Source: Physella acuta
Lineage: Eukaryota; Mollusca; Gastropoda; Physidae
Assembly: GCF_028476545.1 (NCBI RefSeq)
Contig: NW_026732013.1
Coordinates: 992,001-1,056,000 of the forward strand
DNA: 64,000 nucleotides
Direction of reading: 5' to 3'
This document shows, in pieces, positions 33,301-45,473 of this stretch. The translations under genes were made by a program, and so were the position numbers. Positions within the stretch are counted from its first letter, which is position 1, and each line of letters starts with the position of its first letter. Under the pieces are notes generated by a model that was not told the DNA's origin, did not search any database, and saw only the letters and a program-made list of their open reading frames with translations.

Positions 33301-36300
33301 CCAAAGAAGGAAGTTCTACACAAACTGAATAAAGAACATAGGGCCTACATAAATTAATTAACACAATGTGTGAAATTTTAGTGAATTTGAATTAGATTGT
33401 TTTATTCTAAATAATTTAAAAAAATAATAAAATAGATATAACATTACTATTCAAATAAAGTTGCTGAACTAGTACAAGCACGAGCTGCAGGACTTACTTT
33501 CGCAGGCATCTTACTGCCCCCAGGACTATCTTTATCATCACCATCTTGACTAGCTCTGTCGTCCATTTCTACGTCCTTTAATTTTTTTATCCCAAGTTTT
33601 TTCAGCTTGTCGGGCGACACTCCCAACTTTGCTGCTTTCTTCTTCAGCGAGGACTTGGTTCTCTTCTCAAACTTGATGGCCCCATCATCTAGCACAGGTG
33701 TCCTGGTCTCTAGAGCTTCACTGTCCAGCAGCTCTAGGCTCTCCAGGCCATCCTCCTCGTCCTCACTGCTACTGCTGCCCTCACCATCAGAGCCAGGGGC
33801 TATTTTCTAATCAAGGTACAAAGTTAATTACCAACAGGGCTAAAACACTGAATAACATTAATAGAAATTCTAAAGTGTTCTTAATTAGTTATTAAATCCT
33901 GGCCAAAATAGTCAAATACCCTGCTGCAGAGCAGAGATAAACTTTGGGCACTTTTTGTGGTCAGTGACCAAACTTTTCACCGCAGCTTTAAGACGTATCT
34001 CCTCCTCAACGAAGCAATATCGAGGACTAGTTCCAAAAGCAAATATGTTAAGCAAGTTCCGAGGATGATTGTGGGCCAAAAAAATTCCCGGAATTCCTTC
34101 CTGGATTTCCTGGAAAAGCCAAAAAAACCTCGAAAAAATGGAGTTTTTGGCCCATATCTCGGCAACCAGACCACTTAGCGACTTGAAACATTTACCATAT
34201 TAACATTAACAATATTGCCGAAGAAAGTTTTCAAAAATATCCTTTCGTTCGGTCACAAAAATTTTAAAAAAATTACATTATACATAATACACTACAGTAC
34301 TATATAGCAATATAGAGAGCGGGACAACCAAATACCCCCTACACATCCGCAAATTTTTTAAAATCTCGTTAATAAATATTTTTTCTATTTTGTTTTGAAT
34401 TATTAAAACTATTTGTGTTGCATTATTTATTTGCTGAATATATGATTTATCTCGATTTAAAATTGTTATGGATAACATAAAGAAATTGCGCTTAAATTGT
34501 CACTAGACTTTTTATTAACTTGTTTCAGTCTTTGCTTCTTTAGTTTGTAATGAATGTCACAAAAGTTGTACAGTTCATGTGTCAAACAGAATGCAAACAA
34601 AGATAATAGCCTTATACTCAAGGCTTGACATTGGTGTAGTGTGATGAAGGTAGAATGGACTATTTAGTGCTAGTCCAAACAAGATATTGGTATAGATATA
34701 TCCTAATGGCAGGACTAGCTTCATGTGACCAAAGTAAACTCCAGTAGAGGCTGTACCTGCTTCTCTGTGCTGACAACTTTAACACCTGATGGAGGAGGTC
34801 GGATGTACTTGGTTAGCCTAGGTGGGTCTTGTAAAACTGTTTTCACAGGTAAATACTTGAGTTCTTCTGGCTTGAATCTATTGGAGGTATGGCATCATCA
34901 AGTTAGAAAAAACCATCACAGAAAATAGCTGGAGAGACAACAATTGTGTGTATAGTTCTGTAACACAACAGACCATTACTCAACAGTGATGACAGTAATA
35001 GAAGTGTTGCCCAATATAAAACTAAATTAGTGCAGTATATTCAATTAACCCAACTACACAAACTTCTATAAGGCGTTATAGAAGCAAATGAAGAATTTTA
35101 ATGTCTAAACAAATTATTGTGTACTTGTTCCCATTATTAAAAAAATGACCAACGAAATGGATTACGTCATGTCCAGTTGACTTACTTTTTATAATACTCT
35201 TGATACTGACCAGCAACTAATGAAACTGGATATGCTCCAACTTTTGTGTACTGAGGGGGGAGGGTTTTGAACTTGTTCTTTGGGAAGTGGATGGTCTGCA
35301 ATGGAAAAATGTTTACGGCATGTTTTTATTACAATCATGCTTTAAAAAAAGAATACTTCACTGCTTTGTGTATTGCTGCTTAATTTCATACCTGCTGGAG
35401 ATATGAATATTGTAAAGAATGGTAACTTACTTTTAAAAATAAACCGGGAGTGATCTCCCCTAAACTTTCTCAATATTCTTATATAAAACTTCTTATATAA
35501 AACAACAGGGGATGGGAACTCGGGCTATAGACATGATTTTTAATCCATTTTAAATACTTAAAGTTTAAAAAATAGAATAAAATCTTGTAGACAAAAGAAT
35601 TGCACACCAAGTGAATGCCTAATAAAAAAGTGCATAATAGTGCACAATATTATTAGTACTTTAAAAATTTACATTAGTTTTTTGAGAAATCGGAAGTAGC
35701 GTAAATTACTACTTCCGGTCAACGGAAATTACTCAAAATTTAACAGAAGGTAGAGAATTTGATCTTTAACTTACATGTGAAATTTCATTTATCTATCTGA
35801 AATAGTACTCAAGTTATAGGCTTTTGAAAAATTCAAAGTAGAAAAAATACCACTTCCAGTTATCGGAAATCGCTCAAAAGTTGATACGGATCTACGATTG
35901 TGATTAAAAACTTATATATGAAATTTCATCAACCTAGCTGTAACGGTACTCAAGTTATCGTGTTTACACAGGGACAGACAGACAGACACACAGACATACG
36001 GACAGAATTGCAAAGCCCAGTTTTTCAGACTGGATTACGCATTAAACCTCTTAATTTTGATAAATCTGGATTGATTATTTTTGCCCGATTAAAATAAGTC
36101 CTCTATACTTCGGATGTTATGAAGGACTGAGGTGTAATACGGTGAAAATTCTTAAAATTTCAATTGATTTTTGTGCACGATTACAATACTTTCTCTATAC
36201 TTCGTATATACGAGATAGTAAAAAATGAACAACCAACTTGAACTATATTTAAACTAGTTTATAGGTATTGTGTTTTTGTTGCATAGTAGACTCCCTTTTT

Positions 36301-39300
36301 TTGTGTTTAGAGTAAAGTCTAGCAGGCTAGAATAAAGTACTCACAAAAGTCTGCAGGTCAAAGTATGCTTTCCTCTCCTCTTTCTTGTCCCTCATTAAAC
36401 TGGCGTTGAACTCAGCAGCTGACCGTGCAGCTTTCTTTGAATAAGCTTCAATCTTTGATTTGTCTAACTTGGCCTGAGAAAAATAAATTACCAACTTAGT
36501 CAAAATAAACTACAATGTCATTTCCCACAAACTTGTAGTTCAACAGATATTAACAATTGACAGTAAGAGACCAACTTAATCCAAGTATAATAATGTGATT
36601 GTCCTTACTGCACTATATTCCTTGTGTTTCTCTCTGATGACTTTCTTTTGTTTCTCCTGTAAGTGGGCAATATATTCCTACACAAAATAAAACAAAAAAG
36701 TTAGTAAATTATTTATCTTGATAGTAAGTGAACAAATACAACAAGATACATTCTTTCCCCATAACAGTTTTATAGAGTTATGATAATCAAAACCTTTATA
36801 GCACATTGTCTGAGAACAATGTTTAAAAATATACCTTATATTGAACATTATAATCTTTCATCATCAAGTCATAAACTTCTTCACTTCTTAAAGCCGTCAA
36901 ACCTAATAAAAAGTATAAAAAGACATTACTCAGTGTTAAAATGCTATTAAAATAATCAATTATAAAAAATATGAGTGTTAAAATGAGCAACTGTAAAAGA
37001 CAAAACTATTACATTTTAAGCACCCATTTATTATGCCCAAAGATAACCAGGTAAACATCCATGAGTTGGGTGAGAGTTTTTATTCCAGTGTCCTGCTGTG
37101 CAAGTGACAGCATAATTATGGCAAACAACACTGTCCCTTGAGACCACCCATGGATGTGAAGTGTGATGGCTAATTATCTCCCATGTTAACACCCCATGAA
37201 AAGTTGGCCTGGGGAGATAACCCCTATGTTTCCAGGACCAGCACTAAGGTGACAGTAATGTCTCAAGTATCAGTTTGACTAAGGATGATTTTATTTTCTT
37301 AAATTTATGAAGAAAATCATTTTTAAAAATAGATTTCATTGTGGAAAATAAATGCTATGAGTTTTATATAATATTTAATACATTGTTCTGTTTATGAGTA
37401 ATGTATTGAAGGCTTTTTTTTAAAATGGTGACCTAAGAAAACAGAAATATGAAAAGATACAAGTAACATCTATATACATTAAATATGATAAAATATAAGT
37501 AACAACTATAAACATTAATGAGTATGAAAATGTGTGTATAAAAATTGTAAATATAATAATGTTTCTGTTTGAGTAAGAATCAGCCAAGAGCTGTTTAATC
37601 TCCTGTCTCATCTTTCACTGAGTCCCTACTTGGCACACACACTGAGAAAAGAAAACTAGCAAATTAGGAGGCTGCTGAGACAATAGCTGCATCACCTGCT
37701 GGTTGAAAATGAAAGATGGAGGCGCCACACAGAGCTCCTGTCATATTTCAGTCTGGACAAATCATGGTACCCACCTCCACCATTTTGCAATTAACTAGTC
37801 ACACGACTGAGGCCAGCAAACTGGTGGTTTCCAGTCACATATAAATAGAATCGACTTTTTGATTTTTCAGTTGTGGCTAAGAGTTAGTTTTAAAATAACC
37901 AAGGTAAGAACCACTACCAAATTTTTCTTATTGTAAATGATTCCATTGATAATCGTTACATAATAATGTAGCCAAATTATTGAATTTTATTGAGAAACAA
38001 AAAAAAAATGGATTTAAAAAATAATAATTGAAAATTAAATCTAATATCTTTAAAAAAATCTGATAAATTATAGTTTAAACTGGATTAAATCAACATCTTA
38101 TGATTTAAAACATGAACTTACCAAGATCAGACTGGGTCTCTGTAACAACTCCTTTCTCTCTCAAAAAATCTTTCTCTTCTTTGTCACAAGTACGTCTATA
38201 CAAATCTAACAAAAATATTTTAAAAGTGGTATCACCATGGCTTTCTAAACTTAATGCTTCTGATAAAGGTAAAAATGATAGCACCTTTCACACTCACCTG
38301 GGTATTTTCTTTTAAAGGACTTCACCTTGAGGTATTCACTGACTTGCTCTTGCAACAGATGCCATTCTCCACCATCTAATGGCCACTGGTACTCAAACAG
38401 ATTTTCTGCACTGAATACTCGCCTAGAAGTTAAGAAAAACACACAATATCAATTCTTAAAACCACAATGTTTGATGCAGATATTTTAAATATTCAAATAC
38501 AGTTTAGAGTGCTAATGTGCTTAGCATAACGTTTAAAAGCTGCAAGTGAAATCACTAAAATATATTTTTTATATCAAACAGCAGAACATTTTAAAAATTT
38601 ATTATAGTCAAATCCAATCGTTAAAATAATTTTTTTTTATATCAAGCAGCTCAACATTTTTTTTTATTTATTATAGTCAAATCCATAAGTACATAAAAAT
38701 GTGGAGGTTTAGGGTAGAGAAATGTTACACACAAATAATATGGCCAGTAACCAAATCATAAGCATGTGTAATGAGATAACAAATATCTATCTTAAAGTCT
38801 TTAACTTCAGACTTACTCTCCAATCTCTAGTCCCTCCACCTGGGTTACACTAGCGCCTTCCTTACTGGCTCTTCTTTGTTTTCTAGGAGTTGGAGCTTCT
38901 GCATTAGAATCTGAGGCTGCTGAGTCTTTAGTAGCATCATCAACACTAATGGTGTTAATTAGACGAATGTCTTCTGTGTCTGTCATGGTGGAGAGTTTGG
39001 TCTCAATGTCTGACGGGTCAGAATCTTTGGTGTCGTCTAAGTGAAACAATTTCTTAGGGGGCAGAGATGGGTATGTGAAAGAGGACCCCAGAACATTACT
39101 ATCAACCGGAGTCTGATCCAAACCCATTCTAGTCTCTTCATCAATATCAAAAACTTTCTCAGGGAGATGTGAGGGTACTTTAGATTTTTTTCTTAACTCA
39201 CTTTCAACATCATTGTCGGTACTGTTTCCTGAGACAACAGTGTGTTTGTGCAATGATTCTATGGTGTGGAATGCCTCAGGCTTTATAAACTCAAAGTTAG

Positions 39301-42080
39301 GACCTTGTTTAGAGTCACTTGATATTTCACATACATCCATATTTTCAGAAGTCTGCTTTGTTTCTGGATTAATACCTGGTTCATCTGCAAGAAGTGCTTT
39401 CTCAACTGCGTCATCAATGTCTTCGTTATCTACCTCAGATTTCTCCTTAGACAATAAAAGCAGCTCATTTTCTTCTTTAAGTTCAGATTGTTCGGTGACC
39501 TGGTCATGTTGCTCAGTGCTATTCACCTGTTCATTCTGTTGCCCATGTTGCTCAACAATATGGGCTGAAAAATGTTTGACCTGGCTCTCACCTTCTGCAA
39601 TACCTGTGTTTTTAGTTGAAAATGGAGGTAAAGAAGAATTTTCCCTGGAGCTTGTGGAATGCTCAGGTGTGCCAGCAACCAGGTCCTTGTGCCCGTCAGA
39701 ATGGCTGACCACATGAAATGCTGAGCCAGCTGATGGGACACCTTCCTCCACAGCATGATGGGAAAACTCTGAGGCCATATCTCTTGGCAAAGAGATGTCA
39801 CAGGCTGTCATGGTAAAGCCTGTGCTGTGTGATGTACCATGGGATACATCTACTTCTGCTTGCGATTCAGATTCCAAATGGTTCTGTTCATCAGCCTAAA
39901 TAAAGTGTAAGGATTATGTTTCAGAGTTCAATAAAAGTAAGCAATATATTTGTGTAAAAATATAACACATACTATTGTTAGATTATTCTGGTTATTTCAG
40001 AATTTTGTGATATATAGAAGCACATTATCAACTAAATGCAAAAGTAGTTAAAGTTTCCTAAGGTTTATTAGACTTTGAAATATAAAGTCTGGAAGGGTTG
40101 TGCCTGAAACTGGGTGTAAAAAGACTCAAGATCTAGTTCTTCCTGTGACCAGCCACCCTTACTTTTCCTAACATGAGTCAGGTACCCATAAGAGCTGGGT
40201 GGAATTGTGGATATCAAGCCTGAGATCTGAACTTGAGACTTTAGGGTTAGCAGCTGCCTGCTCTACAATCCATATTTTGTAGTAGACCCAATATACTTGC
40301 TCATAGGAAATAGAAAAATGTCAATTTTTAAGTTAAATAATGGATTTGATTAAAGATTCCTATTTAAACCTAGTAATCCATTGGGCAGATGAAGAAGAGG
40401 TCATATGTTTCTTGACTTCAGCATATGGAGGGATGGTGTTGTCAGCACCATTTACTTTCTCCAACGTAAGTTGGATTTGATTAGTATTAGATCAAACACT
40501 ATGTTTCAGAAAACAATGTTATGCTTCCACTGAATGTGATTTAGCAATGCTAAATAAATATAGTTTTGTGCGTACTTTTATTTTTTTTTAACTTTTAAAA
40601 TATTAAATCAACTGGGCCTACAAGGAAAACTGCCAGTGGTCAAAAGATCTTAAAATAGCAGCTCTGATGATATCATGACCTAGAATTATGATTTTAAAAT
40701 ATGAATAGAGCATAATGAGAGAATGAGTCATTGTGCCTTGACTGTGTGAGATGGCCTTCCAAACACTGAAAGCATTTTTCTAATCTTAAAGAGTAAAACA
40801 ATTAAATTTAAAATTTGGTAAACAATTTCGAGCTGTCCCTAAAGGATTTCAAAGTGTCAGCCATCAATACATCAAAGGTGTACTTTCTCAGCGTTTAAGT
40901 TGGCAGATGACGTCATGTGACGCGCTTTTGGAGCTAAAAAGGGCAGAAAAAGCCATTTTTTCTCCGTGTAGATGTGTAGTATGGCTCCAAAGTTAAATGC
41001 TGCAAGTAGGGGTGTGAATAAAACACCAGAATAGTTTTTTTTTTAAATAATGAGGTCATCAATAGTTCACACATCCTAACGGGGTTAAAAGTGTAACTTT
41101 ATATTCAACTATGCGAGAGGTGGAGGACATTTAAACAACAGACCTATATTTCTAGCAATGTTTCTTTCAGACTTTTTTCTTTCTGGAGGGGGGGAAGGGG
41201 TAGACTTTCCAATTAGTATATACCCTACCCCCACCCCCTCACAGCATACTGCATTTCTTTAGAGTGTTAAAAGTTTAACTTTGAGTTCAAGAAGGGGAGA
41301 GGGTTGAAACAATGAAGCTGTTTCTTTAATAGTGTAAATATATAACTAACATTCAGTACATGTATAATCTCAGTGTTAAATAAATTAGTTTAGTTAATTA
41401 ACTAATTAATGATCGCTAATGATAATGAAGTGAGTTTGTATTGGTTAAGTTTAAGGCACGACACACAAGGTGTGCATGTTATGTGGCCTGACCGATGGAA
41501 AGGAGATTGTCTATATTGTTTTGAGTTTATATTTAACTCAATGCAACAAGCTCGCCGGTTGGTTGAGGCCAGGATGGGGGGACGGTTTATCAGGGATTCA
41601 AAGGGTCGACTCGAAATATCGTCCAAATGATTAGCCTCTAAATCAGATTTAATTTTTAATCATTTTGATGAAGTCTTACTTAAGTTAACTTAAGTGTTGT
41701 GTTTCATTGACCAGTGTCAGATCTTGCAAAACCCAGAGATTGGAATAACTTATTAAAACTAGATCAAAATCATAAGCCTTTATGAAGTAAGACATAGAAT
41801 CTAGATCTAGATCTACAACTTATTTTTGTTTATGCCACTTCACTGGTTCCTGGCAAACTGAAACAATCCCAACAAACAACCCTCCTTCCACCACTTTAAA
41901 AGATGCTAAGGCCTAGGTTAGTATTATTTTGAATCTACATATCATTAAATTGATTTTTTTTAATTTTATGAAGGAACCTGATTTGAAACACACCATTATA
42001 CAAGTAGCATTTTGTTGCGAGGATTCGGGATCCGTAGCTGATATGACAATATCGCTTTGTTCCTCAGTGGAAGAAGCCAT
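30370..42080 (-). CDS. PHF10: PHF10/BAF45A (SAYP-like) PBAF chromatin-remodelling subunit
   Basis: Fourteen exons join in phase into 1258 residues: 41994-42080, 38817-39895, 38298-38422, 38122-38205, 36835-36902, 36609-36677, 36345-36473, 35186-35295, 34757-34877, 33498-33806, 33156-33255, 32939-33051, 31948-32078, 30370-31621. Residues 30-390 are acidic and disordered. Residues about 390-624 form the SAY domain ([46 protein letters not shown]). Residues about 730-835 hold two PHD fingers ([37 protein letters not shown]) as in human PHF10. The 417-residue tail has three copies of a [14 protein letters not shown]-type repeat and low-complexity Pro/Ser sequence. Human PHF10 is about 500 residues; fly SAYP is much longer, so this form is closer to SAYP. 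PHF10 recruits the PBAF SWI/SNF remodeller in the nucleus. A second in-frame ATG lies at 42110. The bZIP gene diverges about 0.7 kb away. Confidence 0.95.
32083..32310. repeat. 41-bp minisatellite in PHF10 intron
   Basis: Five to six copies of GAATAGTGGAGCACATAGGA followed by CAAAATCACAGTTCACTTCAA, immediately upstream (minus strand) of the acceptor of PHF10 exon 31948-32078. The last copy is shortened. Confidence 0.93.
32407..32990 (-). repeat. 76-bp array repeating the 3' half and donor of a PHF10 PHD-finger exon
   Basis: PHF10 exon 32939-33051 ends ...CTGGACCC-TATGATGAG|gtgagtc. Its last 48 bases (encoding the CMECKTC...LDPYDE segment at the junction of the two PHD fingers), the donor, and 28 intronic bases are repeated with a 76-bp period, giving eight donors in all (exon-side positions 32939 down to about 32407). 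Copies encode [10 protein letters not shown] where the true exon has [10 protein letters not shown]. Each 28-base spacer ends in gctcag, so every unit looks like a 48-base, frame-neutral mini-exon with its own acceptor and donor, but the spacer is too short to splice as an intron. Confidence 0.95.
33957..34300. other. probable dispersed-repeat remnant in PHF10 intron
   Basis: This stretch of the 33807-34756 intron differs in composition from its surroundings and includes GGCCCATATCTCGGCAACCA, a phrase of the kind seen in repeats of many invertebrates. No ends, target repeats or coding frame can be defined. Confidence 0.3.
35434..36226. repeat. ~0.75-kb dispersed repeat, family R, copy 1
   Basis: Lies in the PHF10 intron 35296-36344. 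It begins ATAAACCGGGAGTGATCTCC and ends with a hairpin (ACTTTCTCTATACTTCG / TATATACGAGATAGT) followed by A residues. It is collinear and highly similar to 48417-49133, including an ACAGACAGACACACAG-type simple stretch. The A tail and lack of inverted ends would suit a retroposed element, but the class is unknown. Confidence 0.85.
37020..37870. other. PHF10 intron 36903-38121, unassigned sequence
   Basis: Two stretches of less AT-rich sequence (about 37030-37290 and 37615-37860) stand out from the AT-rich intron. They look like old dispersed repeats, but I see no paired copy, tRNA-like boxes or coding frame. Confidence 0.25.
40149..40274 (-). mobile_element. tRNA-derived SINE, minus-strand copy 1
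   Basis: Read on the minus strand, the 5' part has an A-box-like TGTAGAGCAGGCAGCTGC and a B-box-like AAGTTCAGATCTCAG about 35 bases later, then a body with GGGTACCTGACTCATGTTAG. The same order occurs at 45474-45614. The sequence lies in the first PHF10 intron (39896-41993). Divergence between copies suggests an old family. Confidence 0.65.
41158..41260. mobile_element. fragment of a family B MITE
   Basis: ATGTTTCTTTCAGACTTTTTT followed by a G run and GTAGACTTTCC matches the left end and first landmark of family B elements. The opposite end is not visible, so this is a partial copy, in the first PHF10 intron. Confidence 0.55.
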
Positions 42081-42185
42081 TTTTGAATTGAAATAGTGAT
42101 TTTTATCCACAGGAGAGCTACATAGTATTAAGGGGGTATTTATTGAAAATTTATGCCTACATCTTCAAATAAAATAAAGGCCTCA

Positions 42186-42333
42186 GGGTTTCTTTCAGAG
42201 ATTTTTCAGCCAGTGGGTGACACTGTTCCGGGTGGCGGCCGCTACTTATATTTTTCCCCACTTCGTCCGGGAAGGGGTGGGCATGCTCCGGCATCCCCCC
42301 CCCCCCCCCAAAAGATACCTGGAAGAAACTCAG
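42186..42333. mobile_element. diverged family B MITE between PHF10 and the bZIP gene
   Basis: The ends GGTTTCTTTCAGAG and ACCTGGAAGAAACTC are inverted copies of family B termini, and a run of C with CTCCGGCATCC lies inside. AGGCCT occurs on both sides (about 42178-42183 and 42332-42337), possibly a worn target duplication. It sits in the roughly 0.7-kb divergent promoter region. Confidence 0.6.
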
Positions 42334-42771
42334 GCCTATGGTTATAGTGTTTGTAAGCATTTCGCGGTATCGCGTGCGTGAGCATTTTACTAATATATAG
42401 GCCTACGTGAATGTTGGGAGCTGTTTCACATGAAACTTTGAAAGTGCAATTTGTATTTATACGCAATAACCCCTAGCCGTGTTTTACTTTAAGCCAATTT
42501 TTACACCGCTTCCTATTATAATACGTCACCACAAAAGGCCAGGTTCCCCTAAAGTCAAGTCTCAATGACCCCCCCCCCCATAAATGTAACGTTATTTACG
42601 GTCGACCCTTAAGAAAAACAAAAGACTCGCAGATCGGAAAAGAGTTTATTTGATTAAACATTGTAACAAGTCCAAATATATGACTAATTTACATCTAGTA
42701 TATTTTATCTTTTTAATTTGTTCAAACGAATTACAGGTTTGAATTTTAATTTGCTGACGTATTTAAATTGG

Positions 42772-45042
42772 ATGGATCAAGCCAGCGATCATCTCCCTGT
42801 CTCATACAGCAGAGCCGTCACTAACGACAGCCAGAACATCCTCAGTATTTCTGCCGTTATTTCCACATCATGCACAGTGCTGGAAGACTTGAACTGCGTG
42901 TCGTCTTTCTACACTCCAAGTGGCGTCTTTGACCAGCCGCCGCTTGTTTCCTCTTTCGCCGACACCGTGGCTTCTCACTTCCCAACAAAAGCCTGTAAAA
43001 TCCCAGCATGCAACATGAATTGTGGAAATGTCACATCTAGCTCGAGCTACCCTGACCACATGTTTGAGTCGGCAGCTTCTGAGTTCACCAACGACGGCGC
43101 CTCAAACAGCTCACTGACACACAGAGATGGTCCATACCCATCGTATACAGCACACGATGAGATGGGTGGCGGTGGGTGGAATAAAAGAGTTTTGGCATCC
43201 AACTGTTTTCAACAAGACGTGTGTAATCCAACATTCTTACAGGAAGCTGACGATGGAAACCATTACACGAAAAATAAGCCAGACAACCCCAAGAATGTTT
43301 ACGACTTTGTCCCACATCCATTTAGGTCTAATTATGAACATGATTTCTCTAAGAATGACGTCAGCTTTGAAGCTTTAAGAAGTGACGAAACGTCCAAACC
43401 TGTACAAAGGAAAGACGTCCTGACTCGGCAGTCAATACTAGGACAAGACGATTGTTTGCTACAAGATGGATCCTACTGGGATGAAAGCCGGCAGTGCCAG
43501 GGAAGCTTCGCATACTTCAGTACTTGTGACCGGCGCTCAGATGCGCAGTCAACCCATGAAAACGTACACGGTGGTCTGACAGGTTTCAGTAGCGAGTTGA
43601 CGGAAACTCCGTACCGCGCAGAAACAAACTTCCTTACCTCGCAAAATGCCCATATTCATGAGATGACATCAAATTCTTTCATGGGGCCCAGCAATTCGTT
43701 CATCTCGGACCACCCGGGAAATTCTCGAGAGGTTACAAGCAGCGGAAACCAGCTATTGCACGAATCGTTTTTAGGCATTGAAAAAACGCAACCATTTCAA
43801 GACATTGGCTTAAAATCTAGCGAGACCATGGTTTTGTCTCCCCATAGTAGCCAAAATTGCTCGTCTCGCGTTACACAGTCATATGAACCAAAACCTACCA
43901 AAAGAAGCAAGACTAGTTCCGACAGCGCAGCTGTAAAGATGCCGGAAGTTCAGATTGAGCCGAACAAGGAAGACTTGGCCAACAATAAAAAGACCCCAGC
44001 GAAGTTTAAACCTAAAACAAACGAAACGGTAGAGAGTCTGCAGCACCAGCTGGAACTACTGGAGGAGAGGAGGAAGAAAGCCGGCCCAGCCTGCTCCTCG
44101 CTCACAGCCCTACGGTACAGGCTGGGGGGAGCCGGAGAACCTAGCAAGGAAGAGGACAGTCCTACCTCATTGGTTGATGTTGATCACATGATATGCAGCG
44201 GTGTCACCGTCGCTGGTTTCAAGCCCAGAGCCATAATAAGGTAGTATAGAATGGGAGCAACCTCCCAGTCATTACGCCCGGGGTCAGTTACCTCCCGTAC
44301 ATTACCCCCTCCCCCCGCTCAAAAAACTACAATAGGACATTACCCCATATCTATTCACCCAGACCCACGGACGTTTAAAGATAGATATGGACAGGGTTAG
44401 GTTAGGGGGTTTCATGAATATGGTTAGGATTAAGTTTGTAGTTAGGGTTAGTGATGAAGATGTGGATAGGGATGTGGTTTATGATAGGGATAGGGTTACG
44501 ATTTTGGATAGGGTTAGAGATAGAGTTAATGTTAGGGATATGGATATGGTTAAGGATAGGGAGGGGATGGGGAGCTGGATTAAAAGCGAGAATTTACAAT
44601 TTCAAAAATTATGAATACATTTACATTACATTATTACTATTACAGTTTCTAGATATAAACTAAATAAAACTGTGTACTGTGTATACATTTTTGAAGTTTT
44701 TAAATTAAAAGTTGGGGCCTAGATCTAGATCTAAATTCTATAAGACCTAGAGGTCAAAACTCTCTCTATTTTTTTTTTAATTGCAGGAAGCGAAGTAAAA
44801 CCAGCACACCAAACGACGTGAAAAACACGGATTACTGGCAGAAGAGAAGGAAGAACAACGACTCGGCCCGCAAGTCACGAGAATCGAAAAAAGAAAAGGA
44901 GAAAAACTTTTATAAAAGAGCTCTAGAGCTCGAGTATGAAAACTTTTATCTGCAAGAGTGCCTTGGTCTAGCAGAGGCCGAGTTAGCTGCTCTTGGACAC
45001 CAATTTGTACCTCCAGTCTTTGGAAATCAGGGATACTATTAA
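42772..45042 (+). CDS. bZIP transcription factor, PAR/CES-2/Giant-like
   Basis: Two exons, 42772-44240 and 44787-45042, join in phase 2 (ATAATAAG|gtagta, ttgcag|G) into 574 residues. The start chosen is the first ATG of the open frame (42772); an acceptor-like ttacag at about 42730-42735 suggests a spliced leader exon upstream. The first exon, about 490 residues, is Ser/Asn-rich and disordered, with a short helical stretch (LQHQLELLEERRKKA) near its end. The second exon carries the basic region (YWQKRRKNNDSARKSRESKK), matching the PAR-type pattern YW..RRKNN...KRSR, followed by a short zipper (LELEYENFYLQECLGLAEAELAAL). Such factors bind TTAYRTAA-like DNA as dimers in the nucleus. The exact orthologue is uncertain. 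A possible AATAAA lies near 45843. Confidence 0.87.
44391..44575. repeat. degenerate telomere-like (TTAGGG/GATAGG) tract in the bZIP intron
   Basis: The tract opens with GGGTTAGGTTAGGGGG and continues as hexamer-phased variants of GGTTAG, GGATAG and GGATAT on the plus strand. It is much less regular than a young microsatellite. TTAGGG is the usual animal telomere repeat, so a decayed interstitial telomeric tract is one reading; an unrelated purine-rich repeat is another. Confidence 0.6.
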
Positions 45043-45153
45043 TTTATTTAAAAACGTAGAAACCTGTTGTCACATGCCTATTTGCTAAAACCTCCAGAAG
45101 AGTCTTTCTGATAACTTTATTTGAGCACATTCCAGACTTATAGCTATAGTGTT

Positions 45154-45391
45154 GGCGAAGCCAGTGTTTCTTCCAGACTTTTTTAACCGGGGGGGGGGGG
45201 GGGCGGTAGACTTTCTTCGGGGGGGGGGGGGCGGACACTGTTAAAAGCATATATTTTCTATATAAATTATATAAATTTCATTTCGTTCGGGGGGGGGGGG
45301 AGGCGGTAACAAATTTTCGGGGGGGGGGGGGGGGCAAAGCCCCCCCCCCCCCCCCCCCGAAGAGATGCCTGGAAGAAACTCTGGGCGAAGC
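45154..45391. mobile_element. family B hAT-type MITE, copy B2
   Basis: A 222-bp element (45162-45383) with ends CAGTGTTTCTTCCAGAC and GCCTGGAAGAAACTCTG and perfect 8-bp flanks GGCGAAGC (45154-45161, 45384-45391). It is collinear with B1, including GGCGGACACTGTTAAAAG and ATTTCATTTCGTTCGG, with longer G and C runs. It starts about 120 bases after the bZIP stop codon, probably inside the 3' untranslated region. Confidence 0.92.
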
Positions 45392-45473
45392 CTTTAATAA
45401 GTTTAAAAGTGGTATGAATTAATTTATAACATTAAGTAAAAAATTCCTATCTTATGAAGTATCATATCACTAT

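Noticed and set aside
33957-34178. 73-codon plus-strand frame in a PHF10 intron
   Set aside because: Probably part of an old dispersed repeat; no splice or homology support.
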